From positions 108,550,644 to 108,614,643 of the forward strand of contig CM059188.1 in NCBI GenBank assembly GCA_030323885.1: a stretch of DNA of 64,000 nt, read 5' to 3'. Below, piece by piece: positions 35,355 to 44,886 of this stretch; position 1 is the first letter of the stretch; each line of letters starts with the position of its first letter. The notes under the pieces are model-generated. The model made no database searches and was not told the origin of the DNA. It was given only the letters and a program-made list of their open reading frames with translations. Origin of the DNA: Branchipolynoe longqiensis. Lineage: Eukaryota; Annelida; Polychaeta; Phyllodocida; Polynoidae. The translations under genes and the position numbers were made by a program.

Positions 35355-35600
35355 CGCAACTCATTCGGCCATCCCATCTGGTACAAGAGAGGGTGTAGTA
35401 CGACATGGACACCAATCAGCCCTCCTAGTCCTAGAGATGTCACATCAATTGCTACAATATTTATGTGAATTTGTAATGGGATAATCTTAGGTTCATATTG
35501 TAAAAGTTTCTATAGTTTGGGTTCAGTCAGAAGTTTCAATACACAGGTAAGTTTCTCTAGATAGTTGATGTTGGGTACTATATGATTGAACAATTTTACA
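35355..35600 (+). repeat. ~240-bp direct duplicate, copy 1
   Basis: Near-identical to 36037-36297: both begin CAACTCATTCGGCCATCCCA (the reverse of a SINE A head) and continue with unique-looking sequence to TGATTGAACAATTTTACAAT. Confidence 0.9.
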
Positions 35601-35703
35601 ATATTGGGTACATTTGGGTACATTCGGGTACATTCATTTGTGGTGTGATTGACTGCATGACAAACATTACTTTGAGCTTTAGATATATCTCATATCATGT
35701 ATC

Positions 35704-36028
35704 AGTTGGTTGGTTGTTGGAGATTTACGTCCTGACAACATCTAAGGTCCTATCAGAACAGGTACCAGCTTGGGACAGTGCGGACCAATGGCGACTTTAT
35801 AGTGCTGCCCCACTCAGTCACATTATCCTGACACTGAGCCAACCAGTCCTTTCCCTATCCTATGAATGACAAGCACCAGGCTAGGAAGCGACACCTATTA
35901 ACCGTATAAGTCATTGGTTTGACTCGACCGGGAACTGAACTCCCGACCTTCCGTAGGGAGTTAATTGAACCAGGGTCAGATGCTGCGTCGCACACGAGGC
36001 CGACGCTCTACCGGTCTACCAAAACGGG
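35704..36028 (-). mobile_element. SINE A copy between the duplicates
   Basis: Reverse full-length copy with a small insertion in the head (GGGAGTTAATTGAACCAGGG). Confidence 0.85.
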
Positions 36029-36036
36029 AGACGAAT

Positions 36037-36297
36037 GCGCAACTCATTCGGCCATCCCATCTGGTACAAGAGAGGGTGTAGGACGACATGGACACCAATC
36101 AGCGCTCCTAGTCCTAGAGATGTCACATCAATTGCTACAATATGTATGTGAATTGGTAATGGGATAATCTTAGGTTCATATTGTAAAAGTTTCTATAGTT
36201 TGGGTTCAGTCAGAAGTTTCAGTACACAGGTAAGTTTCTCAGATCGCTAAAGATAGTTGATGTTGGGTACTATATGATTGAACAATTTTACAATATT
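36037..36297 (+). repeat. ~240-bp direct duplicate, copy 2
   Basis: Second copy of 35355-35600, with an extra ~10 bp near 36240 (CAGATCGCTAAAG). Confidence 0.9.
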
Positions 36298-36399
36298 TGT
36301 AAGGCCAGAGAAAAGAAAAAGGTGGTGATCGTCCTTTTGATCAGAAAAGTCTGGGTCGGACGGGTGGTTTTGGGTTTTTGTTGTTGTTGTTGTATTTTG

Positions 36400-37230
36400 T
36401 TGTTGTTTTTAATTTTTTATTGAGGCTGTATTTATACTGTCCATATCATATAAGCCCGGGTACCCAGGCTTGTTTTCAATGCTGGCCAATTGTAGTGTTG
36501 GTGTTATCTTACCACACAGTTGCTGCTGATAAGATATTTGATTGCCTGCATTTCAGTAGCAGAAAGATAATTGGTTGGTATGGTTAGTAGCCTATGTTAG
36601 TTTTTTTTTATTTCCTTGGCATATATGTATTTATTTCTTCTACTCTTATTACTAGGCTAGCCTACTCCTATTTACATATCATAGGCTTGTATGTAGCTGT
36701 GTGGTGTGTTATCTGGCTACTTTTGGCATGGTTACCTTTCATTGGGCATCCCGCTGGTGGGCCGTGACATATCACATGCTCCTTTGCAGTGCAGCTTAGT
36801 GGGGGTTTCCTGGCCTTATTTTGCACAGATATTTTTGGTAAGTATTTAGGTCAGGAATTTGTCGTTCCTTTACTGTTTGGGCATTCCACACCTTGCCAGC
36901 CATTTCCAGTGTGCTTCTCTCATGAGCTTTTATTTGGCTTCTGGTCTGCTTTAGTAGTGGTGCGTTATTTGCTCTAGTAGCCCTTTGTGGTTTTGTTAGG
37001 AGTTTATTGTTTTGACTATAGCTATATGCTAATGTTTTCAAATGAATTATTCTCCTATTTTCTAGTAATTTCACTTTGGTTCTTTTGTGTATGTCATAGG
37101 TGGGGTGCAGCTTGTCTACTCTTAGACAGATTTTTAGGGCTCTGTTTGCAGTTTTTTTAGTAGTTCTTTTCTCACACCCATGTAGTTTACATCTCCATAG
37201 TCAAAATAGGGGAGCACCATGTTCTCAGTA
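36400..37230 (-). mobile_element. LINE ORF2 C-terminus and 3' UTR
   Basis: On minus, MVLPYFDYGDVNYMG begins at ~37230. After a frameshift come RVDKLHPTYDIHKR, LLENRRIIHLKTLAYSYS, TRANNAPLLKQTRSQ, MAGKVWNAQTVKERQIPD and LNTYQKYLCKI. This VLPxFDYGDV ... RxNNAPLL ... VWNxLP pattern is the C-terminal domain of CR1/L2/Jockey-like ORF2 proteins. The segment 36400-36600 is 3' UTR, shared with 53490-53745. It is 5' truncated with at least one frameshift. Confidence 0.85.
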
Positions 37231-37617
37231 TATCATAAAGTTCTAGAAGTTTCAAGTTTCAACAGTAGTAATCCTCTTGTTCCACAAAGTTCTCATTTAT
37301 CCCATCGAAAACACAGATTGTTTCATATCCTGCTGAGTAACAAAATTCTATGCTATACCGACACATTTTTAACACACAAAAATCCTTAAAATTCAGGGGC
37401 GGTCGATTTTTCAAGCATCGGCGGGGACGATCACCAATTAAACAAATATTTTATTTGGCCTAATATAACAGGATAGAGCGAGGAATGGCTTGATAGTTAT
37501 GGTAGAAGTCCTTCCTGTTGGTACCAGGTGGCGCCACTGTCTACATGAAGCTGTCGCACACAAACACCAGGTGGCGTGTCTGAACAGTCTCAGGCCTATG
37601 CCACGATCCAATGTGAC

Positions 37618-37795
37618 GTTGGTTGTTGGAGTTTTACATCCTCGCAACATCTAAGGTCATATCAGGACGGGTACCGACTTGTGACAGTGCGCACTCATGG
37701 TGACTTTATAGTGCTGCCCCACTGGGAAATCAGGCCGCCGGCACCATGACCCAATATCACACTCAGTCACATTATCCTGACACTGAGCCGATCCA
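37618..37795 (-). mobile_element. SINE A fragment, head missing
   Basis: 3' part only (GTTGGTTGTTGGAGTTTTAC to TCACATTATCCTGACACTG). Immediately left are ACCAGGTGGCGCCACTG (37523-37539) and ACACCAGGTGGCG (37566-37578), CTCF-like motifs. Confidence 0.8.
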
Positions 37796-37934
37796 GTATG
37801 AAGCTCATTGTTATTCTTTTACTGCGGGAATATTCGAACAGTAAATATTACCTAGAACGCCTACACACATCTGGGTACATTCCTAGAATAGGTAACCATG
37901 GAAAGGCATCGACCCACCACACACAGTCAGTCAG

Positions 37935-38400
37935 ATGGGATGGCCGAATGAGTTGAGCGTCCGTCTGCCGTTTTGGTAGATTGTGGGATTTGAATCCATG
38001 GGTTCGAACCCCTGTCGAGTCAAATCAATGACTCAAGAATTGATGCTTATTGCTTCCTAGCCAGGCGCTCGGCATTATTAGGATAGGGCAAGGACTGGTT
38101 GGCTCAGTGTCAGGATAATGTGGCTGAGTGGGATATCAGGTCATGGTGCTTGTGGCATGGTCTCCTACTCCCATTGAGGCAGCACTATGGAAGTCGCCAG
38201 GAGTGCACACTGTCGCAAGTCGGTACCCGTCCTGAATTGACCTTAGTAGTTGTTGTTTTTTTATGGCTTTTTGTTGTTTGTTTAACACCTGCACCCCCCC
38301 CCCCCCCCCGCCCACCCGCCACAAAAACAGTATACATCGGCTATTGGGGTCTGACCTTAGATGTAACCAGGACGTAACACTCCAACAAGCAACCAATCAA
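37935..38400 (+). mobile_element. SINE A copy with 105-bp insertion
   Basis: Head GGGATGGCCGAATGAGTTGA. The body is interrupted at 38247-38351 by a C-rich insertion flanked by TGACCTTAG on both sides (38238-38246, 38352-38360). Confidence 0.85.
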
Positions 38401-38548
38401 TAGGGCACCACAATAAAGCTCCCATGAATGAGCACACCCTAACCACATGCCATCATTCGGCATGATTCAACCTATGATGTCGCTAGGTCCCCAAACCGCA
38501 ATCATAACGCCTCTTCTGAGTTAGAGGTCGCTAATGTCTGTAGAATAA

Positions 38549-39149
38549 AGCTGAGATTCCTTACACGCGGTATGCGTTCTGCGAATGCGAATGCGAATGC
38601 GGCAAAAAATCGAAACGCCTTGAAGTCAATGGGCTGCAACCCTTACATGCGGTATGCGAATGCGAATGCGAATGCGAATGCGACAACTCAATCGGTCCCT
38701 GTAGCGATCGGTCCGGCATGCGGTATGCGGCACGCAGGGTGTGAATAAAAACCTGAGTCTGTTGTGTCCATTAGTTTAACACTAGGAGAGGCGACTGAGC
38801 ATTACGGAACGGTCACGCACAAGGCTTCTGAGTGGAAACATATGGTAGTGGTGGTGGTGAGGGTTCGGGTTGGTAAAAATGCTACCAGAGCCACAAAAAT
38901 ATGAATACTTATCTATAATTTGGTAATTATAAAGGTAGGAACCTCCAGGTGACATACCAAGAGTTACAGAGATATACATGCCATATTAGGCCATGTACAG
39001 TGCAGTATGGAGTATACTTGTTTATTTTTATTTTTTAAATATAGCCAGTCGTGTGCCGCATGCCGCATGCCGCATACCGCATAGAAGGAATCTTCCCATT
39101 CGCATGCCGCATGCCGCATGCCGCATACCGTGTGTAAGGAATCCTAGCT
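38549..39149. mobile_element. Harbinger-like MITE with TAA duplication and GCATGC repeats
   Basis: Ends AGCTGAGATTCCTTACACGC and GTGTGTAAGGAATCCTAGCT are inverted; TAA flanks both (38546-38548, 39150-39152). Subterminal tandem words GCGAATGCGAATGC and GCATGCCGCATGCCGCATAC lie at both ends. No ORF. The 3-bp TWA duplication fits PIF/Harbinger. Confidence 0.85.
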
Positions 39150-39284
39150 TAACTGAAGCTGCGACCTGGTGTGCTTTACACGCTGGAAGTAGGGCGACTT
39201 CGCTTCCAGCCCCACCCTTCACTATGACACCATATAATAGGAACTTGCTTTGAAATCCATAAGCTTCAATTTTATATTTGTTGC

Positions 39285-39655
39285 ATGGGTAGGGGAAGGT
39301 TTGAAAACCATTATATATTTTTTCCAAGGGGAATGTACATCGCAAGCATTGCGCTTCTCTCATTCTCATTTTCTTCATTCGCTGTAATTAAATTTCATGG
39401 AAATTCACAGCAACTTTTCACAGCAAGTGATCTATACAACTCTGAGGAATGAGTACCAAGAACTGCCGGTGGCTGCGCCACCGTAGGCAAATGAGTGCCG
39501 CAGTGAATAAATCTGGGTCTGTTAGTGGACAATAACGGATCATAATAATAATAAGAAATACCTCATACCGATGATTTATACACGTATATAAATATACTAA
39601 CTATATAATGAGGATGTTGAAATAAACTTGATTGAATCGAATTGAATTCTTGATT
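39285..39655 (-). repeat. Repeat E pieces
   Basis: Reverse copies of the 18900-19020 segment, in two blocks (39285-39410, 39595-39655). Confidence 0.65.
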
Positions 39656-39873
39656 ACCAAACCCAGCAGGGTTATTCCACTACATTTGTTTCTAGTGTGG
39701 GATACAGTGAAGTTGTGTTAACAAATATTCTACATAAAATAAAAAAACACTGTGTGAATGTATGTGCAGCAGACTATCCCCCCCCCCCCCCTCTCTCCTC
39801 CACCACCCCCCCTGCCCCCCCCCCCCCCCCTTACGGCAGCTTAGTGGGGACAGGGTGGCGTCTTCAGGGTCTT

Positions 39874-40163
39874 CAGGGTCCATACACATGTGAAGATATG
39901 GAATACAAGGCTATTTAAAGGCTTTTTAAGGCTGTTTTTGAGAGGAATTCAAGACTATTTTCGTTTGGATTTCAGGAAGAAGAAAAAACAATGGCGAATG
40001 GCGATTTCGGACTAATTTAGATCAGTGCGGACAGTTTAATGCAATTCAAGGTTTTTCAAGACCAGGCCCTAATTACCCAAAATAGGTTAAATTCAAGGTT
40101 TTTCAAAGCCTTGAAATGAGGGAAAGGGAGTTCAAGACTTTCCAGGCCCTGTACAGGACCCTG
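39874..40163. mobile_element. hAT-like MITE, family G, near dmbx exon
   Basis: Ends CAGGGTCCATACACATG and TACAGGACCCTG, interior as at 33817-34105. Lies 45 bp past the donor of the 40209-40421 exon. Poly-C tracts at 39780-39830 precede it. Confidence 0.8.
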
Positions 40164-40208
40164 TGTGTTCGGAGTGAAGTGCTTGCCGCGACCGGTGGTG
40201 GCGCTTAC

Positions 40209-40421
40209 CGTACAGGCGGTGCGACATGTCGTGCAGCGCGTCCCCCGGGTAGTCTCCCTTACAGCTGCCGGGCGGCGACTGGTCGGCGCCGGCCCGGTCG
40301 GCCCCGGGCTCCGGGTCCTCCCGCTGTCGGGCGCCGGGACTCCCGGCCGGGGGTCGGGGCTCGTCCGCTGCATCGTCCGCCTCCTTCTCGGCCTGGGAAT
40401 TGGCCTCCGCCGGGCTTACTG
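40209..40421 (-). CDS. dmbx: dmbx exon: low-complexity linker
   Basis: After the one-base carry-over from the previous exon the frame reads AVSPAEANSQAEKEADD, then a proline-, arginine- and acid-rich stretch ending DALHDMSHRLYG. No known domain is visible; in other DMBX proteins this part is a poorly conserved charged linker. The donor is TACG|GTAAGC at 40209/40208, a strong consensus. The acceptor is a CAGCAG tandem: splicing at the first CAG starts the exon at 40421, at the second at 40418, differing by one Ala codon and both in frame. Length 213 (or 210) bases keeps one base for the last exon. The polypyrimidine tract runs into the 3' end of a SINE C copy. GC content is much higher than in the flanking introns. 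Confidence 0.85.
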
Positions 40422-40425
40422 CTGA
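40418..40425 (-). other. Tandem NAGNAG splice acceptor
   Basis: On the minus strand the intron ends ATCAGCAG. Both CAG trinucleotides are usable acceptors and both keep the dmbx frame, adding or omitting one alanine. NAGNAG acceptors are a known source of single-residue isoforms; actual use here is inferred only. Confidence 0.6.
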
Positions 40426-40445
40426 TGGTGGTGGTGGTGGGTTGG

Positions 40446-40795
40446 GGGAAGGAAAGCTTGTTTTATTTAACAATGCCTCTAGAGCACATTTGATTTCTAT
40501 CATTGGATATTGGTTGTCAAACTTATGGTCATTCTGACATATTTCTTGGAGGAAATTGGCTGCCACTACATAGGCTACTCTTTCCGATAAGCAGCACGGG
40601 GTCTTTTATCTGTACTTTCCCACAGACAGGACATCACATACCACAGCCTTTGATGAACCAGTTGTGGACCACTGGTTGGAACGGAAAATAGCCCAAACTG
40701 AAAATAGGTCCACTGAGCAGGATCAATCGGATGACCCACACATCCACAGGTGGACACTCTACCGCCTGAGCTACGTCCCGCTCCTGAGTGGGTGT
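40446..40795 (-). mobile_element. SINE C copy abutting dmbx acceptor
   Basis: On minus the head is GGAGCGGGACGTAGCTCAGG (A-box region), and the body contains CTGTGGTATGTG, AAAAGACCCC and TTAAATAAAACAAGC. The 3' end runs straight into the pyrimidine tract of the exon acceptor at 40422. A poly-G tract (40797-40828) follows the head. Confidence 0.85.
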
Positions 40796-40918
40796 GGGGG
40801 GGGGGGGGGGGGCGGGGGGGGGGGGGGGCGAACAGAACGGTGGATCTGGTTATTGTGGTCAAAGCGAGGCTGGGATTCACTGTGAGGCTGGAGAGCTGGG
40901 CGTGTTTTTATTGCTGGC

Positions 40919-41215
40919 AATGTCCGTACAGATGAGAAGATATTGAATTCAAATTTCAATGCTGTTTTGAGGCTTTTCGAGGATGTTTTTGATAGGAATT
41001 CAAGACTATTTTCAAGTGTATTTCAGGGAAAAACAAAGCAATGGTGAATGGTGCTTTCCGAATAATCTAGATCAGTCGGGACAGTTTAATGGAATTCAAG
41101 GCTTTTAAAGACTAATTACTCAAAATAGGTTAAATTCAAGGTTTTTCAAGGCCTTGGAATGGGGAAAATGAAGTTCAAGACTTTTTAAGACTTTCAGGAC
41201 CCCGTATGGATTCTG
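40919..41215. mobile_element. hAT-like MITE, family G, intronic
   Basis: Starts AATGTCCGTACAGATGAG, ends GACCCCGTATGGATTCTG; interior shared with the other three copies. Confidence 0.75.
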
Positions 41216-41958
41216 AGGTACTTGATGTAGTACTAGTAGCAACCAGTCAGTGGGTTTCGAGGTTATATATCAATGCGTATTATACACAAACAGGTATGAC
41301 GGTATTGCAGGTATTGCAATACCTCAGGGTGTTTGACGCCCCTGCCCTGCAGAGTTGTAAACCACTGCCTAGTGGTACAGGTTCTTGACAGAACCAAAGT
41401 CTAAGGGAGTAAACCCTAAACAGAAAACCATGTTACTGTGGCAGCATTAAGGGCGGTTGATGTATGGAACTCTCAACATCTCCAGACCAGCCACTGCAGG
41501 GACAAATAGTTTTGCGCCTGTCTTGACATGTTCTTGCTGGTGTGAAACCTCCATTTGCTCCCCGAGAGCGTGCCGCTGGTAACTTGCAAATGCCAGCAGC
41601 ACTTCAACACTTTTGCAGGCAGCTTTCATGAAATGGGAGAGCAGCAGGCAAGTAATGAAAGTAGTCTTTGTCACATCGCGACCGACAGCATGATGATGAT
41701 TATACACAAGATAGCTGCTATCGGTGGGCATTATATGCAATGTAGCCAGCAGTGGGAAGTATACATACGATAGCTATCAGTGGGCATTATAGACAAAGGA
41801 GGGAGAATAGCATATATAAAAAGATGAATGTCACAAAGAAAAAGTGGCATCTACTACACAACAAGACCAGCAACCGCAAAGAAGCTGAAGAGACGAAGAT
41901 GAGCAAATGCTATATTTTGAGAAGGTTTTCTCGGTGACAGTTTTCTCCAAATGACCAG
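41216..41958. other. dmbx intron, unassigned
   Basis: No exon was recognised in the stretch between the family G MITE and SINE A. Confidence 0.5.
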
Positions 41959-42290
41959 ACGGGATGGCCTAATGAGTTAGAGCGTCCGTCTCCCGTGTTG
42001 GTAGACCATGGGATCCTGGGTTTGAACCCTGGTCAAGTCAAATCAATGACTTAAAAATTGATACTTTTCGCTTCCTAGCCAGGTGCTCGCCATTATTAGA
42101 ATAGGGCAAGGATGGGTTGGCTCAGTGTCAGGATATTGTGACATAGTGGGATATCAGGTTATGGTGCTAGCAGCCTGGTCTCGCAGTGGGGCAGCACTAT
42201 ATAGTCATCCTGAGTGTGCACTGTCACAAGTTGGTACCCATCCTGATATGACATTAGATGTTGCTAGGACGTAAAACAACAACAAACAAA
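41959..42290 (+). mobile_element. SINE A copy in dmbx intron, complete
   Basis: Head GACGGGATGGCCTAATGAGT, tail ACAACAACAAACAAACAAAC. Antisense to dmbx. Confidence 0.9.
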
Positions 42291-42385
42291 CAAACATCCG
42301 CGGATGCCACAACGTTTTCGTGACAGTTTTCTTTAGTTTGATTTGTTTTTATGGAGTTTTACGCTCTTACAACATCTAAGGTGTT

Positions 42386-42700
42386 ATCTGTGTCGGAGTG
42401 GTTAGAGTGCCTAACTATTTTCTAAGTCAGACATCTAATCTGAAGGTAGGTGGTTCAATTCCCTATGCCATCACTTCTGCCAATTTGGATTCCCACCGAT
42501 GTGTATTACTTACACTTACAGCATCATCAACGCCCAGTTGCTCTCATACAATGTCTATGTGATGTGGGAGCTTAAAATTCCCTTGAGTTGGTAAAAATGT
42601 ATGCTCAGGCTTTTTATCAACCAACTGTCTAACGGTGAAAACAAGTCTCTTCAGACTTATCCATGACAGGCAGCATAAATCTTCAAGCAATTGGAATTAA
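42386..42700 (+). mobile_element. SINE B copy next to dmbx exon
   Basis: Head TGTCGGAGTGGTTAGAGTGC, B box GGTTCAATTCC, ending near CAGCATAAATCTTCAAGC, ~15 bp from the exon donor at 42713. Confidence 0.85.
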
Positions 42701-42713
42701 AGTAAATAAATAC

Positions 42714-42975
42714 CTTGCTCACTCCCATCCTTCTCTGTGGCCAGATCAGCCGACGTCGTCTGCCCCAAGTGTTCCTGTGTGACGTCACAACCCACCGACA
42801 TGTCGTCGTCTACGTCAATTGTGTTTTCGCAGTCGTCAGGCGTCTCCTCGGGCGTCCCGGTGTCTTTGACCTCACTGTCGCCGCCGTCCTTGGAGTCCTT
42901 GTCCTTGTCGGTGTCCTTGACCTTCAGGGCTCGCTGCTTCTTGCGGAACTTTGCCCGGCGGTTCTTGAACCAGAC
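42714..42975 (-). CDS. dmbx: dmbx exon: homeodomain recognition helix and acidic linker
   Basis: The exon opens with VWFKNRRAKFRKKQRALK, completing homeodomain helix 3. W48, F49, N51 and R53 are present. Residue 50 is lysine, as in Otx, Pitx, Gsc and DMBX, which predicts preference for TAATCC-type sites. About 70 residues of low-complexity charged linker follow, rich in Asp, Glu, Lys and Thr (DKDKDSKDGGD, then EETPDDCENTIDVDDD). The acceptor is aactcag before 42975 and the donor is CAAG|GTATTT at 42714/42713. The exon is 262 bases, starts on a codon boundary and leaves one base (G) for the next exon, which matches that exon's phase. The linker has no recognised domain. A SINE B copy lies about 15 bp past the donor. 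Confidence 0.93.
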
Positions 42976-43067
42976 CTGAGTTGGGTGAAACAATGCCGCA
43001 TTGTAGGAGACAGGTATTTGGTAGCGTTTGGGAAATTTCACAGGAAATGAGTTATTTAGACTACTAC

Positions 43068-43263
43068 CAGGGTCCGCACACATGTGAAGATATGGAATTC
43101 AAGGCTATTTCAAGGCTTTTCAAGGCTGTTTTTGATAGCAATTCACGACTATTTTCAGTTGGATTTCAGGAAGAAAATAACAATGGCAAACGGCGATTTC
43201 GGACTAATTTAGATCAGTGGGTACAGTTTAATGGAATTAAAGGCTTTTCAAGATTAATTACAC
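43068..43263. mobile_element. hAT-like MITE, family G, 3' part lost
   Basis: Starts CAGGGTCCGCACACATGTG and runs to AAGATTAATTACACAAAA, where a pogo-like B element takes over. Lies 92 bp upstream of the exon acceptor at 42976. Confidence 0.8.
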
Positions 43264-43668
43264 AAAAGTTGGTTAAACCAAAGTCGGTTAATCCAAATTA
43301 TCGGTTAATCCAAACAAAATTGTAGCACCCCAGGCCACTTCCGGTTTGGGTAAACCAAACTTTCATGTGGTTATAAGGTCATCTGAGGCCCCACCAACTT
43401 TTTATATGATAAATGGTAGTATTTTGTTGGGCCGCCGAAAAAGTTTGGCTTAACCAATTGTTTGGTTTAACCGAGCTTGGATTAATGGGGTTATACTGTA
43501 TATACATAAAAAAAAACAATAATCAAAGTGTACACATACATTGTATATTACATGTGCAATATACGCTTACTCAAAGTCAAAGCCAAAGCTCAGTTAAACC
43601 AATGATCGGTTAATCCAAACAAATTTCTAGGGTCCCTTCAAGTCTGGTTTAATGGGGTTATACTGTAC
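43264..43668 (+). mobile_element. pogo-like MITE, family B
   Basis: Same architecture as 1893-2303, including the shared AATCAAAGTGTACACATACA spacer, ending GGGGTTATACTGTA. Confidence 0.8.
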
Positions 43669-43701
43669 TTGGTATAGTGTCAGGATGCTATTATTACTGA
43701 G

Positions 43702-44174
43702 TGGTGGGATACCAGATTATGATGCCAACGGAACAACACAATATGACAACAAATGTTGCTAGGATTTAAAACCCCAATAAACCACTGGAGTCAATGCCAA
43801 CCTGGATGCAGGCATATGGTAGGTTGGAATCATCATGGCAAGTATTGCTAGGTTGTACAACCCCAATAAACCCCAGGAATCGATGCATACCTGAACGCAG
43901 ATTGGTCAACATGGTAAGTGCTGCTAGGTTGTAAAACCCTATTAAACCACCAGAGTCAATGCCTACCTGGTGGGATACCAGATTATGATGCCAACGGAAC
44001 AACACAATATGACAACAAATGTTGCTAGGATTTAAAACCCCAATAAACCACTGGAGTCAATGCCAACCTGGATGCAGGCATATGGTAGGTTGGAATCATC
44101 ATGGCAAGTATTGCTAGGTTGTACAACCCCAATACACCCCAGAATCGATGCATACCTGAACGCAGATTGGTCAT
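43702..44174. repeat. 266-bp direct duplication at array edge
   Basis: The stretch starting tggtgggatacc at 43702 recurs at 43968 and continues in parallel for about 205 bp, with few differences, carrying two of the exon-derived units each time. This looks like a recent unequal exchange within the array. Confidence 0.85.
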
Positions 44175-44710
44175 CATGGTGAGTGTTGCTAGGTTGTAAA
44201 ACCCCGATAAGCCCCAGGAATCCATGCCTACGTGGATGCGGGCCTCGGACAGGTTGGTCATCATGGCGATTGTTGCTAGGTTTTAAACCCCACAAAAATC
44301 CAAGACTGGCGAGTGTTGCTAGATCGTAAGACCCCGATAAACCTCAGGAATCCATGCCTACCTGGATGTGGGCCTCAGGCAGGTTGGTAATCATGGCGAG
44401 TGTTACTAGGTTGTAAAATCCCAATAACCCCGAGGAATCCTTGCCGACCTGGACATGGGCCTCAGGCAGGTTGGTCATCATGGCGAGTGAAACTAGATCA
44501 TAAAACCCCAATAAACCCCAGGAATCCATGCCTACCTGGATGCGGGCCTCTCGCAGCTTGGAATCATCATGTCAAGAGTTGCTAGGTTGTAAAACCCCAA
44601 TAAACCCAAGGAATCACTGCCTAATTGGATGCGGGGCTCTGCCAAGTTGGAATCATCATGGGTGTTGCTAGGTTGTAAAACCCCAATACACCCCAGGTAT
44701 CCACGCCTAC
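43785..44710 (-). repeat. Tandem array of dmbx exon end plus splice donor
   Basis: About ten degenerate copies of a ~87-bp unit lie in the intron right after the homeodomain exon. Each unit contains the last ~39 coding bases ([13 protein letters not shown]), the CAG|GT donor and ~48 bases of intron ending at gttgctagg (plus strand). Junctions align near 44625, 44536, 44449, 44362, 44232, 44156, 44068, about 43965, 43890 and 43802, against the true donor at 44711. The spacing is mostly 86-89 bp. The unit near 44232-44362 carries an extra partial copy. Several units keep GTAGGC or GTATGC donors; the nearest (44625) has lost it. A larger block of ~266 bp at the left end (from 43702 and from 43968) is itself duplicated. 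Confidence 0.9.
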
Positions 44711-44886
44711 CTGGATGCGGGCCTCGGGGAGGTTGGTCATCATGGCGAGACGCTCGCGCATCACCACATCCGGGTAGTGCGTCTTGGCGAAGGTCTTCTC
44801 CAGGGCGGCGAGCTGCTGGTTGGTGAAGGCGGTGCGCGACCGTCGCTGCTTCCGGTGCGCGCCGTAGCGCGCCTCCAGGATGATGT
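44711..44886 (-). CDS. dmbx: dmbx homeodomain exon (partial gene, 5' exon missing)
   Basis: This exon encodes DIILEARYG, then the homeodomain N-terminal arm and helices 1-2 ([10 protein letters not shown] ... [14 protein letters not shown] ... LPEARIQ). The run matches DMBX (diencephalon/mesencephalon homeobox) proteins as I know them, including the residues just before the homeodomain. DMBX proteins are nuclear, sequence-specific DNA-binding transcription factors of the paired-like class, expressed in developing brain in vertebrates. The acceptor reads ctgcag before 44886 and the donor is CAG|GTAGGC at 44711/44710. The exon starts in phase with two bases completing Asp and ends on a codon boundary between homeodomain residues 46 and 47, the classical paired-class intron position. 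The upstream exon with the start codon was not found. A tandem array of copies of this exon's 3' end follows in the intron. Confidence 0.93.

Noticed and set aside
44621..44710. Extended homeodomain protein reading through the donor into the array
   Set aside because: The frame ends at a stop at 44621, the donor is strong and the next exon supplies the canonical VWFKNRR helix in phase.
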